A stretch of DNA of 64,000 nucleotides from Shewanella sp. MR-4 (GCF_000014685.1 NC_008321.1:2787001-2851000); one strand, 5' to 3'; counted from the stretch's first letter, positions 25,911 through 35,507 are shown. Notes: generated by a model from the letters alone, not told the origin. Numbers and translations are program-made.

Positions 25911-28900
25911 TCACTGAGTCTTCTTTACTAGGCTTGAGATCAATGCCCGCAGTGCCGCGGGTTTAATCATCTTCGCCATATAGTGATAACCCCGGCGCTG
26001 CACATCTTCCACTATCTCTTTGCGGGTATTGGCCGTAATTAAAATCCCCGGTAAATCTTTGCCATAAAGCGCGCGGATCCCGTCCATCGCATCGACACCG
26101 TTTTGACCATCGTCCAAGTGGAAATCCGCTAAAACGATATCTGGCGCCACCCCTTTAAGACCTAATTTAATCCGCGCATCGGATAAGTCCTTGGCGCATA
26201 TCACCTCGCACTGCCAGCGACTGAGTAGACTCTCAAGCCCCGCCAAAATCGCCTCTTCATTGTCGATACACAGCACTTTAATCCCAGACAAGGGTTGCAA
26301 TAGGGACGGTAAAGCCTTCACAAGTGGCTGACGCACGGTTTCCCCCAAAGGTACGCTAATGGAAAACACTGAGCCGCGCCCCAGCTGCGAAGACACCTGA
26401 ATACCGTGATTCAGCACCCGGCTGATCCGGTCGGCAATCGCCAGCCCTAAGCCGAGGCCGCTGACGCTCTTACTACGTGGATTATTTAAGCGTTTAAACT
26501 CTTTGAAAATTTCACGGGTTTCGTGCTCATCAATGCCGCAGCCCGTATCCAATACTTGGATCTCTAACTCACTGCCTCGATGACGACAGCCAAACAGAAC
26601 CCGTCCACCTCGCGCATAACGGTAAGCATTGGTTAAGAAGTTTTGCAGCACGCGTCTGAGAAGCGAAGGATCGGAATTTACCGTCGCGCTACAGGGGATC
26701 ATCTTAAAGCGAATTTGATTGTCCGCCGCCATCGCCTCAAATTCGACCGACAGGCCATTGAGCAGCTCGGATATGGCAAAATCACGGCGATTGACCTCTA
26801 CCATGCCGGAATCGAGCTTAGAAATATCCAGCAAGTCAGTAAGTAGCTCGCCAGCGGTTTTGAGCGAGCTATTCACATGGGATAAGGTGGTGCGCGCCTC
26901 ACGGTCCAGATTTGGATACTGGGACAAGGACGCGGTAAACAGTCTCGCCGCATTCAGGGGTTGCATTAAGTCGTGCCCTACCGCCGCTAAGAAGCGACTC
27001 TTAGAAGCGTTCGCCATTTCTTCCAGCGCCTTAGCCTCAAGCAACTCACTGTTTAACATGGCTAATTCATAGGTTCGCTCTTTGACTCGCGATTCGAGAG
27101 TTTCATTGGCTTCAAGCAAAGCCCGCTCCTGCTCACGGTATTGAGTAATATCGGTAAAAGTCATCACAAAGCCGCCATCGGGCATAGGATTGCCTTGAAT
27201 TTTAATCACTTTGCCGTCTTTACGTTGCCGCTCTGAGGTGTGCGGCGTGCCATTGCGCATATGCTGCACGCGTTTTTCGACCTGCGACTCAATATCCCCC
27301 TCGCCGCAATATCCCCGCGCCGCGTTAAAGCGGATCACTTCACCGATGGGCATGCCTTGCTGTAAAAATCCCTCAGGATATTGATATAACTCGACATATT
27401 TGTAGTTCCATGCCACTAGGTTCAGATCGCTGTCGATAACGCTCATCCCTTCATAGGCATGCTCGATAGCTCCTCGCAGCATATCTTGGCTAAGCATAAT
27501 TTTGGATGAGGCTTCATCCACTAGGCTAAAGACTTCGTCTAAGGCCAAGTCGCGCCCTTGTAACACCGAGTCCATTACCAAGGAGGCACTGGAGGCACCG
27601 AGTACCCCGGCGAGTAAACGTTCGGTGTGGGCGATAAGCTCAGGTGTCGCAGCCTTGTGCCAGCTGTCACTCTTGACCGCCTCGGTGGAGAATCGGCTAA
27701 AGCTTTCATAGGCGCGGGTTGGGCTAACAAAACGGCTGGCTAAGATCAGCAAATCCTGCTGAGAGATGGGACCATTTTTCTTATTAGCATTATTTTTAAG
27801 TTTACCCGGGCTGACAAAGGCACTGGCTTGAATACGCTCAGCAACCCCCGCCCTAAACCAAATCGAGCCTAAAATATAGCAGGCAATATTGGCAAACAAG
27901 GCTGTGAGGGCATCGCGCACATTGGGGGTAATGGCATCTAACAGATCGATATTACTCGACAATAAGGTCGCCACATTTTGGCCGTCATTCATGCCGCTTA
28001 GCATGATGTAAAACCACAGGCCAAAACCCACACTCAAGCCTAAAAACACCCCGGCGCGATTACCGTGCTTCCAATAGAGCCCGCCCACCAGCGCGGGAGC
28101 AAGCTGGGCAAACGCCCCGAAGGATAACATCCCAAGGTGCGATAGCGAGTCACTGTCGGCGAGCGCCAGATAACTGCCATAACCCAAACCAAGGATGATA
28201 ACGATGGCAAGGCGGCGCGCATTTAATAGCATCTGCGAAAACTGGCTGAAATTTTTCTCACGGATATTGCCCGTGCGCAGCATCACTGGCACCAACCACT
28301 CGTTACTCACCATCACGCTTATCGTCACTACCGCCACAATCACCATGCCGGTTGCCGCAGATAAAGTGCCTAACAGCGCAATGACGGCAAGCAGTGGATG
28401 ATCTAAGGCAAGCGGTAAATTGATCACATAAGTATCGGCGGCAACGCTATCACCGAGGATCACTTTACCCGCTAAAGCCAGTGGCCCAACGAATAAGCCA
28501 AATAAGGCCAAATACAGCGGAAATAACCAGCGCCCCTTGGACAACACCGACTCATCGGCACACTCCACCACCATCACGTGGAATTGCCGCGGCATACATA
28601 AAAACGCCGCCATGCCGACGAGTAGCTCAGGCATTAAGGCTTCGATTCGAGGATTAGGGTAATTAATTAATGCTTTTTCGCTCGCCTGCTGCCAGATATC
28701 ACTAAAACCATCGAACACGCCAAAGCTAATCACAATCCCCACCAACAAAAACGCCGCCAGTTTGACTAACGATTCAAAGGCAATCGCCAGCATCATACCG
28801 GGGTTATGTTCGGTGGCATCGAGCTTACGCGTCCCAAATAGAATGGCAAAAATCGCCAGCAGCGCGGTGATAAGTAGCGGGATAGTAATGCCGTTTAAAG

Positions 28901-29351
28901 GATCGTCTGCGGGCTGAAACAAATTAAGGCTAAACACCATCGCCTTAAGCTGCAAGGCTATGTAGGGCATGATGCCAAATAGCGCGATGAGAGTAACAAT
29001 AGCCGCCAAGGTTTGTGACTTACCGTAACGGGCGGCGATAAAGTCGGCAACCGAGGTAATATTTTGCGCCTTGGACACGAGCACCATCTTGCGCAACATG
29101 CCAAACCCTAAGGTGAAGATAAGGATCGGGCCGATAAAAATCGGGATGAAAGACCAAAAGTCCTTAGCCGACTGCCCGACCGTACCTAAAAAGCTCCAGG
29201 AAGAGCAATAAACCGCCAGACTTAAGCCATAAATGCCCACTTGCAGCTTCTTGGTCACGCCGCTAAACCAACGCTCCGCTCCCCAGGCTAAAAGGAATAA
29301 AAGTGAGACATAACAAATAGCAATAACGGCGACGACTAAGGTGAGATTCAT
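25911..29351 (-). CDS. Sodium/solute symporter-type hybrid histidine kinase, CrbS-like
   Basis: An 1146-residue hybrid kinase. Residues 1 to about 500 form a sodium:solute symporter-like module with some 12-13 helices; a linker and a PAS domain follow near residues 630-750 (AYEGMSVIDSDLNLVAWN). The HisKA box is GHDLMQPLNAARL with His793, then HATPase motifs VLDTGCGIDE and SGLGLGLAI. A C-terminal receiver has its probable Asp near 1076 (VLADFHLDDG). It is divergent from acs, as CrbS-type kinases that control acs are functionally linked to it in Vibrio and Pseudomonas. No response regulator gene is adjacent; the link is inferred. Confidence 0.88.
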   Translation of the reverse strand: MNLTLVVAVIAICYVSLLFLLAWGAERWFSGVTKKLQVGIYGLSLAVYCSSWSFLGTVGQSAKDFWSFIPIFIGPILIFTLGFGMLRKMVLVSKAQNITSVADFIAARYGKSQTLAAIVTLIALFGIMPYIALQLKAMVFSLNLFQPADDPLNGITIPLLITALLAIFAILFGTRKLDATEHNPGMMLAIAFESLVKLAAFLLVGIVISFGVFDGFSDIWQQASEKALINYPNPRIEALMPELLVGMAAFLCMPRQFHVMVVECADESVLSKGRWLFPLYLALFGLFVGPLALAGKVILGDSVAADTYVINLPLALDHPLLAVIALLGTLSAATGMVIVAVVTISVMVSNEWLVPVMLRTGNIREKNFSQFSQMLLNARRLAIVIILGLGYGSYLALADSDSLSHLGMLSFGAFAQLAPALVGGLYWKHGNRAGVFLGLSVGFGLWFYIMLSGMNDGQNVATLLSSNIDLLDAITPNVRDALTALFANIACYILGSIWFRAGVAERIQASAFVSPGKLKNNANKKNGPISQQDLLILASRFVSPTRAYESFSRFSTEAVKSDSWHKAATPELIAHTERLLAGVLGASSASLVMDSVLQGRDLALDEVFSLVDEASSKIMLSQDMLRGAIEHAYEGMSVIDSDLNLVAWNYKYVELYQYPEGFLQQGMPIGEVIRFNAARGYCGEGDIESQVEKRVQHMRNGTPHTSERQRKDGKVIKIQGNPMPDGGFVMTFTDITQYREQERALLEANETLESRVKERTYELAMLNSELLEAKALEEMANASKSRFLAAVGHDLMQPLNAARLFTASLSQYPNLDREARTTLSHVNSSLKTAGELLTDLLDISKLDSGMVEVNRRDFAISELLNGLSVEFEAMAADNQIRFKMIPCSATVNSDPSLLRRVLQNFLTNAYRYARGGRVLFGCRHRGSELEIQVLDTGCGIDEHETREIFKEFKRLNNPRSKSVSGLGLGLAIADRISRVLNHGIQVSSQLGRGSVFSISVPLGETVRQPLVKALPSLLQPLSGIKVLCIDNEEAILAGLESLLSRWQCEVICAKDLSDARIKLGLKGVAPDIVLADFHLDDGQNGVDAMDGIRALYGKDLPGILITANTRKEIVEDVQRRGYHYMAKMIKPAALRALISSLVKKTQ

Positions 29352-29429
29352 ATTTTTGCTCTTTTTTCCATTATTGTGCGATAAATAATGGCTGAAATCT
29401 AGCCAGTTTTTCTAATGCAACAGCCTAAA

Positions 29430-29463
29430 TATAAAGGAGATTTTAAAACTAGACCAAGGTCTA
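29430..29463 (+). promoter_or_regulatory. acs leader: TATAAA and a palindrome TAGACC-AA-GGTCTA
   Basis: TATAAA at 29430-29435 could be a -10, but it has no good -35, as expected for an activator-dependent promoter. The perfect-arm inverted repeat TAGACCAAGGTCTA (29450-29463) sits 64 bases before the acs start codon. Which protein would use it is unknown. Confidence 0.4.
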
Positions 29464-29526
29464 ATGGAGTTGCCTGCCCCTTGCATACCATACTCAGACT
29501 ACGCAATTTTTAGAAAGGGAAGCCCT

Positions 29527-31479
29527 ATGAGCTCGCAGTCTCTCTACAAAGTCTCCGGCAATATCGCTGCCAATGCACTTGTAAATAACGATCAATATAA
29601 AAAAATGTACCAAGAGTCGATTGTCAATCCAGAGGGTTTCTGGAGAGAGCACGGCAAACGTATCGATTGGATAAAGCCATACACTAAAATCAAAAAAACC
29701 TCTTTTGACGATCATAACTTATCGATTAACTGGTTCTATGACGGCACCCTAAACGCCTCGGCTAACTGCTTAGATCGCCATCTAGCAGAACACAGTGACC
29801 GCGTCGCCATCATCTGGGAAGGTGATAACGCCAGCGAACAACGTAAAATCACCTACGGTGAGCTACACACTCAAGTGTGTAAGTTTGCCAACGCCCTACG
29901 CAGCCAAGGCGTACGTCGTGGCGATATTGTGACCATTTATATGCCAATGGTACCAGAAGCGGCTGTGGCAATGCTGGCCTGTGCCCGCATTGGTGCCGTG
30001 CACTCAGTTGTCTTTGGTGGCTTCTCACCCGATTCTATCGCTTCACGGGTCATCGATGGTAAATCTAAGGTCGTGATCACCGCCGATGAAGGTATGCGTG
30101 GCGGCCGCGCTATTCCGCTCAAACGCAACATAGACGATGCGCTAAAACATCCCGATGTGACTAGCGTTGAGAAGGTAATCGTACTTAAACGTACTGGCGG
30201 CAAGGTTGATTGGATAGAAGGCCGCGATGTGTGGTGGCACTCTCTGGTTGAAACCGCATCCGAGCACTGCGCCGTTGAAGAAATGGGCGCCGAAGATCCG
30301 CTCTTCTTACTCTATACCTCAGGTTCAACTGGTAATCCCAAGGGCGTATTGCACACTACCGGCGGTTATATGGTGTATGCCTCGATGACCCACGAGTATG
30401 TGTTCGATTACAAACCCGGTGAGATTTACTGGTGTACCGCCGACGTGGGTTGGATCACTGGTCACTCCTACATGGTATATGGCCCGCTTGCCAACGGTGC
30501 GACCGTGCTCATCCACGAAGGTATCCCCAATCACCCAAGCCCTGCGCGTTTAGGCGAGATGATTGACCGCCATAAAGTCAATATTCTCTATACTGCACCA
30601 ACGCTTATTCGTGCACTAATGGCCGAAGGTAAACAACATTTTGATAAGTACGATGGCAGCTCACTGCGCATCATGGGCTCGGTAGGCGAACCCATCAACC
30701 CAGAAGCTTGGCGCTGGTACCACGAGGTCATCGGTCATGAGCATTGCCCAATTGTCGATACTTGGTGGCAAACCGAAACTGGCGGTATTTTGATCACCCC
30801 ACTGCCAGGCGCAACCGATACCAAACCCGGCTCGGCGACTCGCCCTTTCTTTGGAGTACAACCGGCGCTCGTAGACAACATGGGTAACATTTTAGAAGGC
30901 GCAACCGAAGGTAACCTAGTACTGCTCGACTCTTGGCCAGGCCAAATGCGTACCGTGTATGGCGATCATGAACGCTTCGTACTGACCTACTTCAAAACCT
31001 TCCGTGGCATGTACTTTACCGGTGACGGCGCACGACGCGATGAAGATGGTTACTACTGGATCACTGGCCGTGTGGACGATGTGATTAACGTCTCTGGTCA
31101 CAGATTAGGTACCGCAGAGGTAGAAAGTGCACTGGTATCACATGAACTGGTCGCTGAGGCCGCAGTTGTGGGCTATCCCCATGATATCAAAGGCCAAGGT
31201 ATTTATGCCTACGTGACGCTAACCCGCGGCACAGAAGAGAGTGAAGAACTTCGCCAAGAGCTGCGCCAATGGGTTCGTAAGGAAATTGGTGCCCTAGCCA
31301 CACCGGATCTTATCCAGTGGGCAACGGGGTTACCTAAGACCCGTTCTGGCAAAATCATGCGCCGTTTCCTGCGTAAGATTGCCGCTAACGAAGTGACCAA
31401 CTTAGGTGACGCATCAACACTGGCCGATCCAGCCGTGATTGAGACCTTGATTGAAACTCGCTTGAATCGTAACGAGTAA
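29527..31479 (+). CDS. acs: Acetyl-CoA synthetase
   Basis: Acs activates acetate to acetyl-CoA through acetyl-AMP, the high-affinity acetate assimilation route. I start at ATG 29527 (MSSQSLYKVSG), with AAGGGA upstream, giving 650 residues; the open frame begins at 29464 without a ribosome site. The AMP-binding loop is LLYTSGSTGNPKGVLHTT, and the acetylatable Lys609 lies in TRSGKIMRR, the same number as in E. coli. It is divergent from the CrbS-like kinase. A long stem-loop and a terminator follow. Confidence 0.97.
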   Translation: MSSQSLYKVSGNIAANALVNNDQYKKMYQESIVNPEGFWREHGKRIDWIKPYTKIKKTSFDDHNLSINWFYDGTLNASANCLDRHLAEHSDRVAIIWEGDNASEQRKITYGELHTQVCKFANALRSQGVRRGDIVTIYMPMVPEAAVAMLACARIGAVHSVVFGGFSPDSIASRVIDGKSKVVITADEGMRGGRAIPLKRNIDDALKHPDVTSVEKVIVLKRTGGKVDWIEGRDVWWHSLVETASEHCAVEEMGAEDPLFLLYTSGSTGNPKGVLHTTGGYMVYASMTHEYVFDYKPGEIYWCTADVGWITGHSYMVYGPLANGATVLIHEGIPNHPSPARLGEMIDRHKVNILYTAPTLIRALMAEGKQHFDKYDGSSLRIMGSVGEPINPEAWRWYHEVIGHEHCPIVDTWWQTETGGILITPLPGATDTKPGSATRPFFGVQPALVDNMGNILEGATEGNLVLLDSWPGQMRTVYGDHERFVLTYFKTFRGMYFTGDGARRDEDGYYWITGRVDDVINVSGHRLGTAEVESALVSHELVAEAAVVGYPHDIKGQGIYAYVTLTRGTEESEELRQELRQWVRKEIGALATPDLIQWATGLPKTRSGKIMRRFLRKIAANEVTNLGDASTLADPAVIETLIETRLNRNE

Positions 31480-31488
31480 TCGTTATCC

Positions 31489-31522
31489 AGCGCTTAATCG
31501 TGATTTATCACGGTTAAGCGCT
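31489..31522 (+). other. Long stem-loop just after acs
   Basis: AGCGCTTAA (31489-31497) and TTAAGCGCT close an arm continued by CGTGA/TCACG with one mismatch, giving about 15 pairs with a 4-base loop. It starts 10 bases after the acs stop codon but has no T-run. It could protect the 3' end or assist termination. Confidence 0.65.
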
Positions 31523-31624
31523 GCTTTAGCTCCTGTACGTTTGAACCTGACTCCGTCGAGTACTGGTTCTTTTAAATGAAGCAAACCCTGTTGAGAAAGT
31601 GCCTGATTGCCCCTTTCTCTTAGT

Positions 31625-31652
31625 TGCCCCTCCAACCAAGGGGCATTTTTTT
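31625..31652 (+). terminator. Terminator downstream of acs
   Basis: TGCCCCT (31625-31631) pairs with AGGGGCA (31639-31645), followed by seven T. It lies inside the extended open frame of the next gene, which argues that radD begins later, at 31706. Confidence 0.82.
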
Positions 31653-31705
31653 GGTTCTGTGTTAAGCTTGGCGCCAAACTCAGTCGACCAAGAATATCTA
31701 GCAGC

Positions 31706-33478
31706 GTGTCAGTTAATTCCAGCCCGAGCGTTACCCTCAGGGATTATCAGCAACAAGCCGTCGATGCCGCCATCGCGCATTTTAAAAAAAGCACCGATTC
31801 CGCCGTGTTAGTCCTGCCAACGGGTGCCGGAAAAAGTATCGTTATTGCCGAGCTGGCCCGCATCGCCAGAGGACGAGTGCTGGTTTTAACCCATGTGAAG
31901 GAACTGGTTGCCCAAAACGCGCAAAAGGTCGGATTACTGACGACTGAGGCCAGCATTTACTCCGCTGGGTTAAATCAAAAATCGACTGACGGCAAAACCG
32001 TCGTGGCCAGTATCCAATCCGCCGCGCGCGCCTTAACTCAATTCGATGAGCTCTTCTCGTTAGTGATTATCGATGAGTGCCACAGAGTCAGCCTCGAAAA
32101 AACCAGCCAATATCAGCAACTCTTAAGTCATTTACAAGAGCGTAACCCCAAGCTCAAATTATTAGGCCTGACGGCCACTCCCTATCGGCTCGGGACAGGT
32201 TGGATTTACAAACGCCACTACCACGGCAAAGTCGGCTCGCCTGAACTTGGGATCTTCGAGCAGTGTATTTTCGAGCTCCCCATCCGTCCGCTGATTAAAC
32301 AAGGCTATTTAACCGCGCCCACTTTATTTGATGGTTTAAGCGCCCAATATGACTTCAGCCAAATCAAGCCCAATGACAATGGCGAATATCCCGAAACCCA
32401 AGTCAATGCGCTGCTGAATCACGCAGGGCGAGCAACAACGGCGATTGTGAAGCAACTGATTGAACTGAGTCACCATCGCCAAGGGATCATTATTTTTGCG
32501 GCAACAGTGCGCCATGCTGAGGAAATTGTCAGCCAGCTTAACAAGGAGCACGGCGAGCAAACGGCAATCGTCACGGCGCAAACGCCAGATAACGAACGTG
32601 ATGAACTTATCGAGCGCTTTAAAGCGAGGGAGCTTAAGTTCCTTGTCAACGTGGCGGTATTGACCACCGGATTCGATGCGCCCCATGTCGATTTGATTGC
32701 GATTTTACGCCCCACCGCATCGGTGAGTTTGTTTCAGCAAATGATTGGCCGCGGTCTTAGGATCTGTGAAGGTAAAAAAGATTGTTTAGTGATTGATTAC
32801 GCTGCCAATGGCTATGATTTGTATTTTCCTGAAGTCGGCCAAGCTAAGCCCAATAGCAAGTCGGTTCCGGTACAAGTGCACTGCCCTGTCTGCCAGTTTG
32901 CCAATATCTTTTGGGGATTAACCGACAATGATGGCGATATTATCGAACACTTTGGCCGTCGCTGTCAGGGCATAGTCGAGCATCATGGACAAAAGCAGCA
33001 ATGTGACTTTCGATTTAGATCTAAATCCTGTCCAGATTGCGGACAAGAGAACGACATAGCCGCGCGTATTTGCCAGCATTGCCAGTCGACCTTAATCGAC
33101 CCCGATAAACGCCTTAAGCAAGTATTGAATAAGCAACACCATCATCTGTTCCGCTGCCAGCATATGACGTTAATGGATGATGCTGGCGATCTTAAGGTGC
33201 AATATCTGGACATTGAAGGAAACGAGTTTAATCGACGCTTTAAACTGCAAACGCCCGCCCAATGGCGTGCCTTGTATGCGCTATTTATTTTCCCCCATAG
33301 TCGCACGCCGGGCCTAAAACCTAAGCAATACAAAAAAGTGTCTGAGCTGATTGCCGATAGCGCCGCTTTTCGGATGCCAGATCTGTTACTGCTGAAAAAG
33401 CATAAAAAAGGCTGGGATCTGCTCGAAAGCTATTTCGATTACCAAGGGCGCTATCAAACTGAAAATAAACACATCTGA
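31706..33478 (+). CDS. radD: RadD/YejH-type SF2 helicase
   Basis: A superfamily 2 ATPase close to E. coli RadD, which acts in repair of double-strand breaks and stalled forks. Walker A is VLPTGAGKSIVIAE, motif II IIDECHRV, motif III LGLTATPYRLG and motif VI QQMIGRGLRI. The C-terminal zinc region has CPVCQFANIFWG, RRCQG, QCDFRF and CPDCGQENDIAARIC. I choose GTG 31706 (VSVNSSPSVTLRDYQQQ), giving 590 residues against 586 in E. coli. The frame opens at 31607, but that span includes a terminator hairpin. The ribosome site for GTG is weak. Confidence 0.92.
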   Translation: MSVNSSPSVTLRDYQQQAVDAAIAHFKKSTDSAVLVLPTGAGKSIVIAELARIARGRVLVLTHVKELVAQNAQKVGLLTTEASIYSAGLNQKSTDGKTVVASIQSAARALTQFDELFSLVIIDECHRVSLEKTSQYQQLLSHLQERNPKLKLLGLTATPYRLGTGWIYKRHYHGKVGSPELGIFEQCIFELPIRPLIKQGYLTAPTLFDGLSAQYDFSQIKPNDNGEYPETQVNALLNHAGRATTAIVKQLIELSHHRQGIIIFAATVRHAEEIVSQLNKEHGEQTAIVTAQTPDNERDELIERFKARELKFLVNVAVLTTGFDAPHVDLIAILRPTASVSLFQQMIGRGLRICEGKKDCLVIDYAANGYDLYFPEVGQAKPNSKSVPVQVHCPVCQFANIFWGLTDNDGDIIEHFGRRCQGIVEHHGQKQQCDFRFRSKSCPDCGQENDIAARICQHCQSTLIDPDKRLKQVLNKQHHHLFRCQHMTLMDDAGDLKVQYLDIEGNEFNRRFKLQTPAQWRALYALFIFPHSRTPGLKPKQYKKVSELIADSAAFRMPDLLLLKKHKKGWDLLESYFDYQGRYQTENKHI

Positions 33479-33501
33479 CATTATCAATTCGGTTAGCGCT
33501 A

Positions 33502-33510
33502 TGGTATAAA
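33502..33510 (+). promoter_or_regulatory. Extended -10 promoter of grxA
   Basis: TGG followed by TATAAA is an extended -10 just past the radD stop codon, 29 bases before the grxA start. No strong -35 is needed for this class. Confidence 0.5.
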
Positions 33511-33538
33511 ACGCTTAAAGTAATCCTAAGGAGCTATT

Positions 33539-33799
33539 ATGTACGTTGTTATTTTTGGCCGTCCTGGCTGTCCTTATTGCGTGCGAGCAGTACAACTGTC
33601 AGAGCAACTCGTTGAAAAACGTGATGACTTTAAATTTAGATACGTGGATATCCACGCCGAAGGGATTTCTAAAGCGGATCTAGAGAAGACTGTCGGCAAG
33701 CCAGTCGAAACTGTGCCACAGATCTTCGTTGATGAAAAACACGTAGGTGGTTGCACCGATTTCGAACAATATGTTCGCGATAACAATCTGTTAGGTTAA
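33539..33799 (+). CDS. grxA: Glutaredoxin 1
   Basis: A small redox protein that reduces ribonucleotide reductase and protein-glutathione disulfides. The 86-residue sequence has the active site Cys11-Pro-Tyr-Cys14 in RPGCPYCVRA. The glutathione-binding TVPQIFVDEKHVGGCTDF is characteristic of the GrxA subgroup. AAGGAG is well spaced before the ATG. A short leader after radD and its own promoter suggest independent expression. It ends at a bidirectional terminator. Confidence 0.95.
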   Translation: MYVVIFGRPGCPYCVRAVQLSEQLVEKRDDFKFRYVDIHAEGISKADLEKTVGKPVETVPQIFVDEKHVGGCTDFEQYVRDNNLLG

Positions 33800-33809
33800 T
33801 TCTAATACA

Positions 33810-33844
33810 AAATAAAAAGGAGACCTGAGATCTCCTTTTTATTT
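33810..33844. terminator. Bidirectional terminator between grxA and the porin
   Basis: AAATAAAAAGGAGA (33810-33823) pairs with TCTCCTTTTTATTT (33831-33844) around a 7-base loop. Confidence 0.88.
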
Positions 33845-33858
33845 ATCTAAATAAAACC

Positions 33859-35022
33859 TTAGAGCACATACTTCGCCGAGAAGATGATCCGGCTTAAATC
33901 ACCATCATCACCATTCTCTTTACTATTCTGGGCGTACATATATTCCACCCCAAAGGTCAATGGTTTGCTAGGGGAATACAACAGGTTGATATAGCCAGAA
34001 TAAGCATCCTTATTCACCCCTGTGCCCGTTAAGGCCACATCATTATCCGCTTGCATGCCAGAGAATGTCACACTGGTGCGCCACTGTTCGTTCCACCAAT
34101 GACGGTAAGACACAAAGCCGCCGAAGGTACGAATGGATTCAATATCGCCGCTCGCATCTAACACGCCGGCATTAATATAGTTAAGCGCCATATAACGCCC
34201 TAAACCGTCACCATAGGTTGCGGTAAAGCGCAGATCATCTTTCCCAATGGGAATAATCCCCGCCACACTGGCGCCGTAGCCGAAGCTCGAACTGTCGATT
34301 TGAGTCGCACCGATTTTGGTCTCTAAATTGAGTTGCCGAGCAATACCTGCAAACGAGAATGAGGCGCCACCGTCCGTCTTGAGATTGTATCTCGCCACCA
34401 CATCAGGCACGACACCATTACCACTGGTGATCCGTGCGCCACCTTGATTCGGTGTTACCGTTGTTTCAGGGTTTTCTATCGCAAATTGGAAATTACCATG
34501 GGTATAACGCAGTAACGATTGGCGCACAAAGGGCGTACCATCTGCAGCACCCACAAAGTCGAGGTTTTCAGGCAAGGCAGCAGGGTTTTGGAATGTGGTC
34601 CAGGTTTGACCTACGGTCCAATTATCATAGGACACATAGGCATGGCGGATACGTGGTGAATAGCTGTTAGACACCCGCTCATTACCATCTGTGTGGGTCA
34701 TAAAATCCAGCTCAATAAAGCCCGATAAGCTATGGCCATCAAGATCCGTTGTCGCTTTGAAATTGAATCGCGTCTCACGGGCTTGGAAATCCACCACTTG
34801 GTTACCATTGCCTTCTTTACCGTAAATGGTACCCGGTACATAAAACTGACGGGATAAATCCCCCGAATCTGGTGCCCCATTGCCATAATCGCTGAACATT
34901 ACGTCAGCCTTGATATAGCCACCAAATTCAACGTCAGTATTTTTTAAAGAAGCCGCATTGGCAGAGCCCATAAATGCCAATAAGGTTGCAGAGTAAAGCA
35001 AGCTAAGTTTTGCTTGTTTCAT
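33859..35022 (-). CDS. DcaP-like outer-membrane porin
   Basis: A 387-residue outer-membrane barrel with a signal peptide cut near SANAASLKN. The opening VEFGGYIKADVMFSDYGNG, the ARETRFNFKATTDLDGHSLSGFIE block and the C-terminal IFSAKYVL fit the DcaP family of trimeric channels. The residues between (VGQTWTTFQNPAALPENLDF) also match. Substrates of this family include dicarboxylates and other organic anions, but none is fixed here. It is a single gene, convergent with grxA and followed upstream by the tRNA array. Confidence 0.85.
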   Translation of the reverse strand: MKQAKLSLLYSATLLAFMGSANAASLKNTDVEFGGYIKADVMFSDYGNGAPDSGDLSRQFYVPGTIYGKEGNGNQVVDFQARETRFNFKATTDLDGHSLSGFIELDFMTHTDGNERVSNSYSPRIRHAYVSYDNWTVGQTWTTFQNPAALPENLDFVGAADGTPFVRQSLLRYTHGNFQFAIENPETTVTPNQGGARITSGNGVVPDVVARYNLKTDGGASFSFAGIARQLNLETKIGATQIDSSSFGYGASVAGIIPIGKDDLRFTATYGDGLGRYMALNYINAGVLDASGDIESIRTFGGFVSYRHWWNEQWRTSVTFSGMQADNDVALTGTGVNKDAYSGYINLLYSPSKPLTFGVEYMYAQNSKENGDDGDLSRIIFSAKYVL

Positions 35023-35194
35023 TTTATGTTTCCCCAGTTGTTATTATTTGTCCGCAGCCAATATGGACAATTTAACAAGCGAGCAACATTGGCAATAAGT
35101 CTATGAGACAAAAGTAGAAAATGCCGTGAAACAAAATAAGGAGCTTGAGTGATGTAAAGCGAACGAAATTTTTTACTGGGGGAGGTATAAAGAG

Positions 35195-35270
35195 TGGTGG
35201 GTCGTGAAGGATTCGAACCTTCGACCAATTGGTTAAAAGCCAACTGCTCTACCGACTGAGCTAACGACCC
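35195..35270 (-). tRNA. tRNA-Lys(UUU), copy 1
   Basis: Complete 76-nt cloverleaf with encoded CCA (35197-35195 as read on minus), anticodon TTT, D-stem GCTC/GAGC and T-loop TTCGAAT. It is the last unit of the leftward array. Confidence 0.95.
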
Positions 35271-35305
35271 ATCTAAGGACTCTGAATTTTACACTTTCAG
35301 AAAAG

Positions 35306-35396
35306 TGGTGGGTCGTGAAGGATTTAAACCATTCGACTGATTGGTTAAAAGCCAACTGCCCTAGCTTTATAAAATAAGCGACTGAGCTAACGACCC
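35306..35396 (-). pseudogene. tRNA-Lys variant A with D-loop insertion
   Basis: A 91-nt relative of the neighbouring genes. The D-loop has 14 extra nucleotides between 5' GTCG and CTAGGG, the 5' T-stem has one extra base (GAATGG), and the T-loop reads TTTAAAT, so the usual TTC is lost. Acceptor stem, anticodon TTT and encoded CCA are kept. The D-stem still pairs through one G-U. It is probably not a normal elongator tRNA. Confidence 0.82.
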
Positions 35397-35431
35397 ATCT
35401 AAGGACTCTGAGTTTTACACTTTCAGAAAAG

Positions 35432-35507
35432 TGGTGGGTCGTGAAGGATTCGAACCTTCGACCAATTGGTTAAAAGCCAACTGCTCTACCGACTGAGCTA
35501 ACGACCC
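35432..35507 (-). tRNA. tRNA-Lys(UUU), copy 2
   Basis: A 76-nt gene identical in body to copy 1, with encoded CCA and anticodon TTT. The spacer before it repeats the TCTGAGTTTTACACTTTCAG pattern. Confidence 0.95.
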
